NCBI RefSeq assembly: GCF_900166965.1
Contig: NZ_FUZI01000003.1
Coordinates: forward strand, 248,001-312,000
From: Photobacterium piscicola
Lineage (GTDB): Bacteria > Pseudomonadota > Gammaproteobacteria > Enterobacterales > Vibrionaceae
Reading direction: 5' to 3'
DNA: 64,000 nt
The notes under the pieces are model-generated. The model did no database searches and had not been told where the DNA came from. It saw nothing but the letters and a program-made list of their open reading frames with translations. The position numbers were made by a program, and so were the translations under genes. Numbering within the stretch: the first letter of the stretch is position 1; each line of letters begins with the position of its first letter. Below, piece after piece: positions 28,745 through 36,557 of this stretch.

Positions 28745-29584
28745 TTACTTTTGGGCACTCACACCCATTAAGTGATCAATCTTCTGTATGTTTTTAAAAC
28801 CAGCCGCTTTTAATCGACGGATAACTCCATCAACAAAACCGCTGCCTTTTTTCATGATATGCGGATTACCCGTATAATGAAAAAGACGTCCATCTTGACG
28901 TAACACACGGTAAATCTCACTATAAAACTCTTCGCTATACAGTTCACCAGCAAGAGAAAAACGTGGTGGATCGTGAATAACGGCATCAAAAGACATCGAA
29001 GGCATTGTCTCTATCAACTCAAAGCTACTGCCCTGACGTTGTTCAATCCCATCATTGTTCAAATCACTTGACCAAGGATTCTGAGCACGTAAACCCATTA
29101 CAGATTCGCTTAGTTCAATGGTTAATACTTTTTTAGCACCTAAACGGTGTGCGGCAATCGCGGCGTAGCCTAAACCACTGCAGCAGTCGAGTACATTATC
29201 ACCACAACGAACCGCTTGTTGCGCCATCTCTGATGCACTTTTGAAAGGATCGGTTCCTTTCGAGATATGCATTTTAACACCACTTATCTCAAGCAGTGGC
29301 GCACCCTCTGTTGGTGCTAATTTGTAATAACCTACACTGCGATCTTCTAACGGATCCATCTCGCCATCATTACAAAGATAAATTCTTTGCGTTTTTTTAA
29401 CGATTTTTTTCAGATCAGCAATAGAAAGATGATTCTCTTCATCAAGAATTAAACCTTGATCATTTACGATAAAGTCTTGCTCTGTGAGATTAAGATCTGT
29501 CGATATTCGGACGCTAGAAAGTCCTTGCTTGATGGCATCTAATGCCTGTTGCGCATTTTTTGTATGAAGGTAATAGCCAAGCAT
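28745..29584 (-). CDS. Predicted class I SAM-dependent methyltransferase (COG2521-like)
   Basis: A 279-residue protein with a Rossmann methyltransferase domain in the C-terminal two thirds: motif I VLDCCSGLGYAAIAAHRLGA, the acidic end of strand 2 in TIELSES and motif IV IHDPPRFS, followed by FYSEIYRVLRQDGRLFHYTG. The N-terminal 100 residues (MLGYYLHTKNAQQALDAI and QRIYLCNDGEMDPLEDRS) are unlike common bacterial enzymes but resemble predicted methyltransferases better known from archaea. The DPP motif in place of NPPY does not settle the substrate. Confidence 0.7.
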   Translation of the reverse strand: MLGYYLHTKNAQQALDAIKQGLSSVRISTDLNLTEQDFIVNDQGLILDEENHLSIADLKKIVKKTQRIYLCNDGEMDPLEDRSVGYYKLAPTEGAPLLEISGVKMHISKGTDPFKSASEMAQQAVRCGDNVLDCCSGLGYAAIAAHRLGAKKVLTIELSESVMGLRAQNPWSSDLNNDGIEQRQGSSFELIETMPSMSFDAVIHDPPRFSLAGELYSEEFYSEIYRVLRQDGRLFHYTGNPHIMKKGSGFVDGVIRRLKAAGFKNIQKIDHLMGVSAQK

Positions 29585-30014
29585 AGTTCATTTATCTAAT
29601 TGGAAACACTGACGGTATTATAACATAAAACAGAATTGTCATATCCCCATCGTGACTGACCCAATTACTCCGCATAAAATTAACAATATCATCACTGTTT
29701 AATAATATATTTCAGCATATTAGTTATCTTCCATGATAATTTAGCCATCATGGTAAAACATCGCTCACAACCACTTTTCTTAGCGCTTTAACCGCAAACC
29801 ATACCTTCATTTATTCACATAAAGAATAATGTCAATTTACAGTTGATTAAATAAAGATACGATATGCTTGCATATCAAAACCAAAATAGTCTAATTAATC
29901 AATTTATTAGAAGAATATCCCACTATGGAATATAAAATATGACTCTTATTGCTGGCTCTATTAATGTAGCAAAACAATGCAACCACTGACATTGCCTGTG
30001 GATGTTATTTATCA

Positions 30015-30050
30015 CTGTAATTAACAACTGTAATTAACAACTGTAATTAA
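30015..30050. repeat. 13-bp direct repeats upstream of the phospholipase gene
   Basis: Three consecutive copies of CTGTAATTAACAA, the last ending in AA instead of CAA, lie 28-64 bp upstream of the start codon. The rest of the 490-bp gap 29585-30078 is AT-rich and carries no gene that I can support. Confidence 0.75.
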
Positions 30051-30078
30051 AAAAGAATTATTAAAATAAAGGACTGTC

Positions 30079-31314
30079 ATGAACAAGGCATATTTACTAT
30101 TAACGTTATTAACCCCTTTTGCTACAACTGCTTCTGATAACGTTCAACATATTGAAAATCATCCATCACAACAAAATGTCACACCCGATACTAACAATAC
30201 TTATACCTATGTAAAATGCTGGTATCGCACCAGTGTCAGCCATGATGAACCCGCCGCAGATTGGGTGTGGGCTAAAAATAATGATAATAGTTATTATAAA
30301 CTGCCAGGTTACTGGTGGTCGTCTATTTCATTTAAGAATATGTTCTATACTGATGTATCAAATAAAGCAATCGCACAACGCTGCGCTGCATCTATCGATA
30401 CTCATAATGAAAATGCTGACATTACGTTCTTTGCTTCAGATATAAAGGCATCTTATAGTCATACAATCTGGACTAATGATACTGCGAATCAAGCCAATAC
30501 AATCAATAGAATCGTCGCTTTTGGTGATAGCCTTTCAGATGCAGGAAATACTTTTAATGGCTCACAATGGCTATTTCCAAATAGTAATAGCTGGTTCCTA
30601 GGCCATTTCAGTAATGGTCTAGTTTGGACAGAATATCTTGCCAACGCAAAACAACTGCCATTATATAACTGGGCTGTTGGTGGTGCTGCAGGTGTAAATG
30701 AATATGGCATTCTTACTGGTATTTATGATCAGATTTCATCGTTCAACATATACATGAAATCTGCAAAAAATTATCACATTGAAAATACGTTATTTACTCT
30801 AGAGTTTGGCCTTAATGATTTTATGAATTACGACCGTAATGTGACTGAAGTAAAAAGTGATTACAGTACAGCGTTGATTCGTTTAACCGATGCCGGAGCC
30901 AAAAATATTTTACTGATGACATTACCTGATGCGAGTAAAGCGCCTCAATTTAAATTCGCCACCGCAGATAAAGTCGCTTTAGTCAGTCAGCAAATTAAAC
31001 AATTCAATCTTTTCATAAAAGAACAAGCGGCTTATTATAAACAAAAAGGCATCAATATTACATTTGTCGATGCATATCAGATATTTGAAAACGTCACGTC
31101 TGAACCTCAAAAATATGGTTTTGTGAATGCAAAAGATGCTTGTATGGATATCAATCGTAGTTCATCAAAGGATTATCTCATCAGCCATAGTTTAACCAAT
31201 GATTGCGCACAACACGGTTCAGATAAATATGTCTTCTGGGGTGTTACCCACCCAACCACAGCGATGCACAAATATATTGCTCAAAAAATTATTACCAGTG
31301 TTTCAATAAACTAA
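30079..31314 (+). CDS. plpV: Secreted GDSL phospholipase (thermolabile haemolysin/PlpV type)
   Basis: A 411-residue secreted lipase of the SGNH/GDSL family that resembles the lecithin-dependent (thermolabile) haemolysins of Vibrio and the PlpV phospholipase described in P. damselae. A signal peptide (MNKAYLLLTLLTPFATTAS) is followed by a roughly 120-residue N-terminal domain and the catalytic domain: block I FGDSLSDAGNT, FSNGLVWTEYL, the block III LEFGLNDFMNY and block V WGVTHPTTAMH with the catalytic histidine. It would hydrolyse host membrane phosphatidylcholine. The symbol is given by analogy; family membership is secure, orthology is inference. Confidence 0.85.
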   Translation: MNKAYLLLTLLTPFATTASDNVQHIENHPSQQNVTPDTNNTYTYVKCWYRTSVSHDEPAADWVWAKNNDNSYYKLPGYWWSSISFKNMFYTDVSNKAIAQRCAASIDTHNENADITFFASDIKASYSHTIWTNDTANQANTINRIVAFGDSLSDAGNTFNGSQWLFPNSNSWFLGHFSNGLVWTEYLANAKQLPLYNWAVGGAAGVNEYGILTGIYDQISSFNIYMKSAKNYHIENTLFTLEFGLNDFMNYDRNVTEVKSDYSTALIRLTDAGAKNILLMTLPDASKAPQFKFATADKVALVSQQIKQFNLFIKEQAAYYKQKGINITFVDAYQIFENVTSEPQKYGFVNAKDACMDINRSSSKDYLISHSLTNDCAQHGSDKYVFWGVTHPTTAMHKYIAQKIITSVSIN

Positions 31315-31574
31315 AGAGTCTTAATACTATTGGCACTAGCTTTCGGTTAGTGCCAATGATCTAGCATAAAACCATTAATAACTTACCTTAACATCTCAAG
31401 AAACAGAGCAAGCCCAATTTAAATACGATGCCTTTTCACTCTTATTTGAGTTATACATATTGGATGTGAGCATACATAGTCACTTTATAGCAGTGTGATC
31501 TTAGTCGAAAATACAAAACAGTTGCGCCAAAAGGTAATAATTTTAATTCTTTAAAAATCAAAATGATAACAAAC

Positions 31575-31592
31575 CTACCATCTGATAGGTAG
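31575..31592. promoter_or_regulatory. Operator-like palindrome CTACC-N8-GGTAG (1)
   Basis: The 18-bp site is CTACC and GGTAG with an 8-bp spacer. A copy with the same architecture lies at 31697, and a shorter version lies upstream of the TetR gene at 32650. Confidence 0.6.
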
Positions 31593-31696
31593 ATAAATGA
31601 TTTGACGTTAAAAACAAATCACCTTATATTTAAAACCAATGAAGCGAAGCACAAACTATTTAACTTAGATGCTCGCTTCTTTTTTTAGCCACACAC

Positions 31697-31714
31697 CTAC
31701 CAACTAGTAGGTAG
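31697..31714. promoter_or_regulatory. Operator-like palindrome CTACC-N8-GGTAG (2)
   Basis: The second 18-bp site with identical arms and spacing lies 22 bp before the SDR start codon, a position suited to repression. The gap 31315-31736 otherwise holds only a hairpin (31329-31353, arms TTGGCACTA/TAGTGCCAA) after the phospholipase gene. Confidence 0.6.
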
Positions 31715-31736
31715 TCAAATAATAAAGGGATACATT

Positions 31737-32507
31737 ATGTTTACTACATCATCAATTGCACTCATCGTTGGCGGTTCATCAGGTATGGGTAAAGCAACCG
31801 CAGAACGCTTATTAACCGCAGGGATTCCTGTTATGATTTTATCTCACAATGCAGAAAACCTAGCCACTGCAAAAGCCGATTTAGAACAACGTACAGGCGG
31901 CATTGTTGAAACAGCACAAGTTGATTTATATAACCCTGCAGACGTGAATACTTTTATTGGTCAACTTGAAAACGAAAACCGCCATATTGGCTATCTAGTT
32001 AACGCTGCTGGTTTTTTTAAACCGGTAAGTTTTCTAGAACATACTGAAAAAGATTACAATCTTCAATTAGATATCAACAAAGCATTTTTCTTCATTACTC
32101 AAGCCGTTGCAAAAAACATGCAACAACATGGTGGTGGTTCAATCGTAAATATTGGTTCAATGTGGGCACATCAAGCAATTAAAGCAACCCCATCATCGGC
32201 TTATTCAATGCAAAAAGCAGCCTTACATGCGTTCACCCACAATTTAGCGATGGAATTAGCAGATTACAATATTCGTGCTAATGCTGTCGCCCCTGCGGTT
32301 GTACTGTCAACTATCTATAAGTCATTCATTGCTGAAGATGAAATTGAAACCGCTCTACAAGGATTTAATGATTTTCACCCTATTGGACGCATCGGCTCAA
32401 CCACCGATATTGCAGATGCGATTGAGTTTTTATTATCAGATAAAGCAAAATGGATCACAGGTACGGTGCTTGACGTCGATGGCGGCGTGATGGCGGGACG
32501 CAATTAA
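31737..32507 (+). CDS. Short-chain dehydrogenase/reductase (SDR)
   Basis: A 256-residue classical SDR oxidoreductase that uses NAD(P)H. It has the cofactor motif GGSSGMGKA near the N-terminus, the NAAG-like motif NAAGFF, the catalytic serine in SIVNIGSMW and the YSMQK tyrosine/lysine pair, and ends in [10 protein letters not shown]. Two matched palindromes upstream and the TetR gene downstream suggest control by that regulator. The substrate is unknown; induction by a small electrophile or alcohol is inference. Confidence 0.87.
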   Translation: MFTTSSIALIVGGSSGMGKATAERLLTAGIPVMILSHNAENLATAKADLEQRTGGIVETAQVDLYNPADVNTFIGQLENENRHIGYLVNAAGFFKPVSFLEHTEKDYNLQLDINKAFFFITQAVAKNMQQHGGGSIVNIGSMWAHQAIKATPSSAYSMQKAALHAFTHNLAMELADYNIRANAVAPAVVLSTIYKSFIAEDEIETALQGFNDFHPIGRIGSTTDIADAIEFLLSDKAKWITGTVLDVDGGVMAGRN

Positions 32508-32572
32508 TACACAGAAACAATAACAGTCATTTTTTATTGAATAATGGCGATGAATACGTCGCCATTACCTTT

Positions 32573-32586
32573 CTACTCATAGGTAG
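32573..32586. promoter_or_regulatory. Short palindrome CTAC-N6-GTAG before the TetR gene
   Basis: CTACTCATAGGTAG shares the half-site ATAGGTAG with the operators upstream of the SDR gene and lies 64 bp before the regulator start. A hairpin AATGGCGA/TCGCCATT (32542-32565) just upstream may terminate the SDR transcript. Confidence 0.4.
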
Positions 32587-32649
32587 AAAAAATTGTGATC
32601 TTTAATTCTAAATGATAGATTATTGATCTTCTTAGTAATGTGAATATCA

Positions 32650-33228
32650 ATGATGAAAGACATTAATCCTACAGCAGCAAAAATTGCTGATATTGCCGAA
32701 AAATACATTCAATGTCGTGGTTTTAACGGGTTTAGTTTTCGTGATATTCAAGATGAACTGGGTATAAAAACAGCCAGCATTCATTATCATTATAAAACTA
32801 AACAAGATTTAGCCATCGTTGTATTTGAACGTTACCTTACACGGTATAAAACGGCGTTAATAACCATCGAACAACAACATGTAACCGCTGCCGATAAATT
32901 AAAAGCGTTAGCTAATATTTTTATTACAGTGCGTGATGAAGATAAACTTTGTTTATGTGGTATGTATGCATCGGATTTTTATTCTCTCACTAATAGCTTA
33001 GAAATTCAGCTTGATCGATTCGTTACCTTTAATGAGCAATGGATAGAACAAGTAATAACAGCAGGTATTAACAACGGTGAATTTCCATCACAATTAATTG
33101 CCACAGATGCCGCACGCCTTTATTTTGTGTCATTAGAAGGTTCTATGCTTATTTCACAATTTAAAGATGCTGATTATATTCAAGCAGTAGTTAACAACTA
33201 CTTTAGTGTCGTTTTAAACGTCACATAA
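32650..33228 (+). CDS. TetR/AcrR family transcriptional regulator
   Basis: A 192-residue regulator with a TetR DNA-binding domain (AEKYIQCRGFNGFSFRDIQDELGIKTASIHYHYKTKQDLA) and a C-terminal dimerisation and ligand domain. It follows the SDR gene on the same strand with 142 bp between them. The shared half-site upstream of both genes suggests that it controls the SDR gene and itself. Its helix 3 sequence (TASIHYHYKTK) differs from the other TetR protein in this window, as do the operators. Confidence 0.87.
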   Translation: MMKDINPTAAKIADIAEKYIQCRGFNGFSFRDIQDELGIKTASIHYHYKTKQDLAIVVFERYLTRYKTALITIEQQHVTAADKLKALANIFITVRDEDKLCLCGMYASDFYSLTNSLEIQLDRFVTFNEQWIEQVITAGINNGEFPSQLIATDAARLYFVSLEGSMLISQFKDADYIQAVVNNYFSVVLNVT

Positions 33229-33348
33229 AATACTGCCGTCACCCTGTGATTTTTTACAGCGACGTTGCACTTTATAGTGTGCCATATCTTCTGTTACACC
33301 AACATCAGCAAGAACATCACGCAATGGTGCAGTGTACAAATATTTCAT
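33214..33348 (-). CDS. Possible 44-residue protein
   Basis: An open frame of 44 codons, MKYLYTAPLRDVLADVGV with a basic middle part (YKVQRRCKKSQGDG), starts at 33348 and its end overlaps the tetR-type gene end by 15 bp in the convergent direction. There is no good ribosome-binding site. The composition is protein-like, but I recognise no family. It could be a real small gene or the relic of a larger one. Confidence 0.3.
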   Translation of the reverse strand: MKYLYTAPLRDVLADVGVTEDMAHYKVQRRCKKSQGDGSILCDV

Positions 33349-33391
33349 TTAAAGATAAAAATAGAATTTAACCGTTTCATCATTAACCAAT

Positions 33392-33416
33392 AAAAAAGGT
33401 GCACTCAGTACACCTT
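33392..33416 (-). terminator. Rho-independent terminator after hydroxy-acid oxidase
   Basis: An AAGGTGTACT/AGTGCACCTT stem is followed by TTTTT on the minus strand. Confidence 0.8.
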
Positions 33417-33453
33417 CTTATCATGCTTATTTGTAATATCAATAAACAGTTAA

Positions 33454-34617
33454 TTACCAAAGATTTTTAATTTGAGCCAGATGATTCGGCAAATCTTGTG
33501 GTTTTTCACAACACACTTGTTCCATTACTTGCTGAAGTTGCTTTTTCAACATATTCATCGCGTGATAGCCCCCATTTTGACCAAGAGCACCCACACTGTA
33601 CATAAAACTACGGCCCATAAATGTAAAGTCCATGCCCGCAGCCAGCGTACAAGCAATATCAGAACCTTCTCTAATACCACTATCCATCATAATAGTTGTT
33701 TGGCCTTTACAAGCATTAAGAATTTCAATACCTTTACTAATGGTTGATGGACCCGCATCCAATTGACGCCCACCGTGGTTTGAAACGATAATCCCATCAA
33801 GACCGATTTCAATCGCTTTTTTCGCATCTTCAACAGTAGATAACCCTTTTAGCACTAAGTTACCGTCCCACTTATCACGTAACTTACGTACTTTCTCTTC
33901 ACTTAAACGTCCATTAAATGTTTTATCCATAAACAACGCTAAGTGGTGCATATTCATTGAACCAGACATATATTTGGTTAACGATTTAAATTCCGGCTTA
34001 CCTTTAACTAATGTCTCCAATGCCCATTCAGGAGAAAGCATAATTTGCAGCATATTTTCTGCTGTCATTTTTGGCGGCATCGCCAATCCATTTTTTATTT
34101 CTTTAGGACGATAAGCAAAGGTGGGAACATCCGATAATAATACTAAGGTTTTAACCCCTGCCGCCTTACAACGGGCAAGTAAATCATCCGTAATAGCATC
34201 ATCAACAGGGTGATAAAGTTGAAACCACATTTTACCCTCAGTGATTTCAGCAATAGTTTCAATCGACGCAGTAGAAACCGTACTCAATACAAACGGTATA
34301 TTATGATCAAAAGCCGCTTTAGCTAAAATCTCAGGTGCTTGCGGCCAAATTAAGCCTTGAAGTCCAACGGGGCTTACACCAAATGGCGCATCGTAAGTTT
34401 CACCAAACAATGTGGTTTTTAAAGACACATCCTTATAATCTCTTAAATAATAAGGAATAAGTTCAAGCTTACGAATATCATCAGTGTTTCGTCTTAAACC
34501 AATTTCATTGTTACAACCGCCATCTACGTATTCAAACGCAAACTTCGGTAACCGTGATTTGGCTTTTTTTCTTAGAAGATCGATGGATGGATATGCAGTA
34601 TTAAAATAGTCTTTCAT
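33454..34617 (-). CDS. FMN-dependent alpha-hydroxy-acid oxidase/dehydrogenase
   Basis: A 387-residue TIM-barrel flavoenzyme of the LldD/glycolate oxidase family, which oxidises L-lactate or similar 2-hydroxy acids. FMN-binding and active-site segments are all present: FEYVDGGCNNE, PVGLQGLIWP, LSTVSTASIE, WFQLYHP, the LKGLSTVEDA lysine strand, the catalytic histidine and arginine in SNHGGRQLD, and MDSGIREGSD. L-lactate dehydrogenase is the likeliest activity, but no lactate permease or lld operon partner is adjacent, so I give no symbol. It is transcribed alone. Confidence 0.88.
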   Translation of the reverse strand: MKDYFNTAYPSIDLLRKKAKSRLPKFAFEYVDGGCNNEIGLRRNTDDIRKLELIPYYLRDYKDVSLKTTLFGETYDAPFGVSPVGLQGLIWPQAPEILAKAAFDHNIPFVLSTVSTASIETIAEITEGKMWFQLYHPVDDAITDDLLARCKAAGVKTLVLLSDVPTFAYRPKEIKNGLAMPPKMTAENMLQIMLSPEWALETLVKGKPEFKSLTKYMSGSMNMHHLALFMDKTFNGRLSEEKVRKLRDKWDGNLVLKGLSTVEDAKKAIEIGLDGIIVSNHGGRQLDAGPSTISKGIEILNACKGQTTIMMDSGIREGSDIACTLAAGMDFTFMGRSFMYSVGALGQNGGYHAMNMLKKQLQQVMEQVCCEKPQDLPNHLAQIKNLW

Positions 34618-35000
34618 GACAGTTCCTTTATTATTTTGATAATATTTTTATTGGAATTCATAACTGAACTTTATTTCTTTATTACATATATATCACAAAA
34701 AAAATAAACAACTATCGCTTTTACACACTATAAGTAAGAATTTACATTTTGATATTTAGTGTATAAATAAATAGTTAAATAAAAAATACTCTACATAACA
34801 TCCACCAAAGAAATTGATTAAAAGCCATCATTAGGATGGCTTCTATATACTATTCAAATTTAGATGCAGCTTCTAACAATAAATCGCTATGCATAAAAAT
34901 AGTAATTCTCTTTACCTGTACTAGTATCTACTGGGCAGATTGTAATTTATATAAACTCAATTGCACTGTGCATATGAGAATTATGTTTAAGGAGATTATT

Positions 35001-35339
35001 ATGATATGTCACATAAAAAAAACGCTACTTTTGTCGTTGTTAGCTTCTACATCAGTGTTTGCGGCACCTGATCACTCGAAATTATCTACAGAAGGACTAC
35101 AGTTCGTTCCTGTTACCATTAAGCATATGACAGCTTCAGATATGGATGGTGGAGTAGATTTTAAATTTAATGAAGATTTGACTGCGGTGGAGGGAATGCC
35201 TTCATGTGAGTTATTATACTCCTCCCAGAAAGGTATAAATATAGTTATTATTGGATCCGAGAACCCAAGCTTTAATCTTCAAGTATCTTGGGGTGATAGA
35301 TGTAATATCCTAGCTGCCCATGCAGAAAAAAATGAGTAG
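35001..35339 (+). CDS. Small exported protein of unknown function
   Basis: A 112-residue protein with a signal peptide (MICHIKKTLLLSLLASTSVFA, cleavage before APDHSKL). The mature part of about 90 residues has two cysteines (PSCELLYS and GDRCNILA) that could form a disulfide. I recognise no family. The start at 35001 follows AAGGAGATT, a strong ribosome-binding site; the frame opens further upstream at 34836 without one. It is the last intact gene before the mosaic island. Confidence 0.6.
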   Translation: MICHIKKTLLLSLLASTSVFAAPDHSKLSTEGLQFVPVTIKHMTASDMDGGVDFKFNEDLTAVEGMPSCELLYSSQKGINIVIIGSENPSFNLQVSWGDRCNILAAHAEKNE

Positions 35340-35674
35340 TGGCTGTTAATATTAAAATGGCAAGGAATCATCTCCGAATCCTTTTCAATAAGAATATCTG
35401 GATCAAAAGCTTAGTCCTTACTGTTAGGGTAACAGTGATACTTATGGCTATAACGCACTAGTATTATCAGTGCCTTTTATGGCTACTATGGAAATGTAGA
35501 TAAAGTGATAATTAGGTGGGTGAGGATAATTAAGCCCCTATGTTTAACCAAATACAGGCAGAACACAGAGGCTTTACTTCATGATGAGAAGTACTTAACC
35601 TTAGCCTCATTTCGCGATTTCTAGATACACTTACCCTATTTTCTATGATTACGCGGCCCTTAATTCAGATTGGA
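35340..35674. other. Degenerate, gene-free stretch at island edge
   Basis: No intact gene is seen. Short frames such as MFNQIQAEHRGFTS (from 35539) and, one frame away, DEKYLTLASFRDF (ending at a stop near 35624) look like a frameshifted tail of a transposase-type protein, but they are too short to identify. Confidence 0.3.
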
Positions 35675-35930
35675 TCATGGCATGATCCAATCTGCTACCG
35701 AATTACCAACTCGGAAATTCCTAAATACCAAACGGCTTTTACACAAAATACATTCGTAAGGATCGACTTTCACGTACCATTTGAGCATTGATGCGTAACA
35801 TGGCATCTTTGGCTCTGCTTCAATTTTCATATCTAAAGCAGCATAAACTTTCGGCAGAGATTTCCACGACGACGCATTGATAAAAAACCGTAATAGCGGA
35901 TCATTTGGTTCTAAAAAATATAGGACAGCC
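35675..35930 (-). pseudogene. C-terminal fragment, possibly of a transposase
   Basis: The minus-strand frame ends with a sequence of the form MLKWYVKVDPYECILCKSR followed by LVFRNFRVG. The CxxC pattern after a DP motif resembles the zinc-binding tail of IS91-like transposases, but this is a weak resemblance. The frame begins inside a MITE-like element (the residues MAVLYF come from its terminal repeat), so the coding sequence is truncated there. Only about 80 residues are original. The partner N-terminal part is not adjacent. Confidence 0.4.
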
Positions 35931-36081
35931 ATATATTTACTTTGAAAATTCAATCCGCTAAAAATAGATTCCCTCTAACCATCGCGATAGCATTTACTAT
36001 AGGACATGACGATAATCAGCCCTAGATAATAGCGTAATAATGCTCAGTTTTATAAAGAGAATATTATGGCTGTCCTGTCTT
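35916..36081 (+). mobile_element. MITE-like element, copy 1
   Basis: A 166-bp non-coding element with 12-bp terminal inverted repeats (AGGACAGCCATA at 35922-35933, TATGGCTGTCCT at 36065-36076). It contains an internal hairpin repeat (35965-36015). A second copy in the same orientation lies at 38664. Reading frames on both sides are cut at its ends. No transposase is encoded. Confidence 0.7.
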
Positions 36082-36250
36082 TTTTAACGTACTTGGCCAT
36101 CAACAAATCCATTCCCAATAGCATCTTATGTTGGACCTTACCAAATACAGCTAAGATAACGTCACCAGTTAATGTTTGGCGACCGCGCTCGTCTGCAGTC
36201 ACACTACGTACTTCATGCATTCTTGCGAAGAACTCAATTGCTCTGCTCAT
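36082..36250 (-). pseudogene. Truncated phage-type gene of unknown function
   Basis: From the ATG at 36250 (with GAGG eight bases upstream) the frame reads MSRAIEFFARMHEVRS, then an ERGRQTLTGDVILAVFG segment, and enters the MITE-like element after about 57 residues; the last residues (DRTAIIFSL) are element sequence. The start overlaps the end of a VRR-NUC fragment by a few bases, the coupling usual in phage early operons. I do not recognise the family. It is truncated by the element. Confidence 0.5.
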
Positions 36251-36401
36251 AATGCCTCATGTATTCAGTAATAATCGCGATAGCTTCGCTTGCTAAATAA
36301 CATATTACCGCCTGATACCCGATATCATCGAGACGATGCAGCCATTGATTTTGGTTGTTACTTACAACTGACTTATTAGGAAACATGAGTAAGGTAATCC
36401 C
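36234..36401 (-). pseudogene. VRR-NUC nuclease, C-terminal fragment
   Basis: The minus-strand frame 36401-36234 encodes about 55 residues, FPNKSVVSNNQNQWLHRLDD then IGYQAVICYLASEAIAIITEY. The pattern Q-x-x-W-L-x-x-L-x-x-x-GY-x-A-x-V/I-C resembles the C-terminal end of phage VRR-NUC domain proteins. The catalytic N-terminal part is missing and a stop codon lies just upstream. It reads into the next gene, as in prophage early regions. Confidence 0.5.
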
Positions 36402-36557
36402 CTATTTAATGATGGCTTATCGCAACACACTTCCATGTTCGTCAATATTTGTTAACCTTTTTTACAATTTATTTGCATTGATAAATATTAGAACTATAAA
36501 CAATATAGTTCTATCTCTCTTTATATATTTATAAAGTTTATATTTATAGGAGGTTGT

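Noticed and set aside
34836-35000. N-terminal extension of the exported protein at 35001
   Set aside because: The signal peptide and the AAGGAG site both point to 35001.
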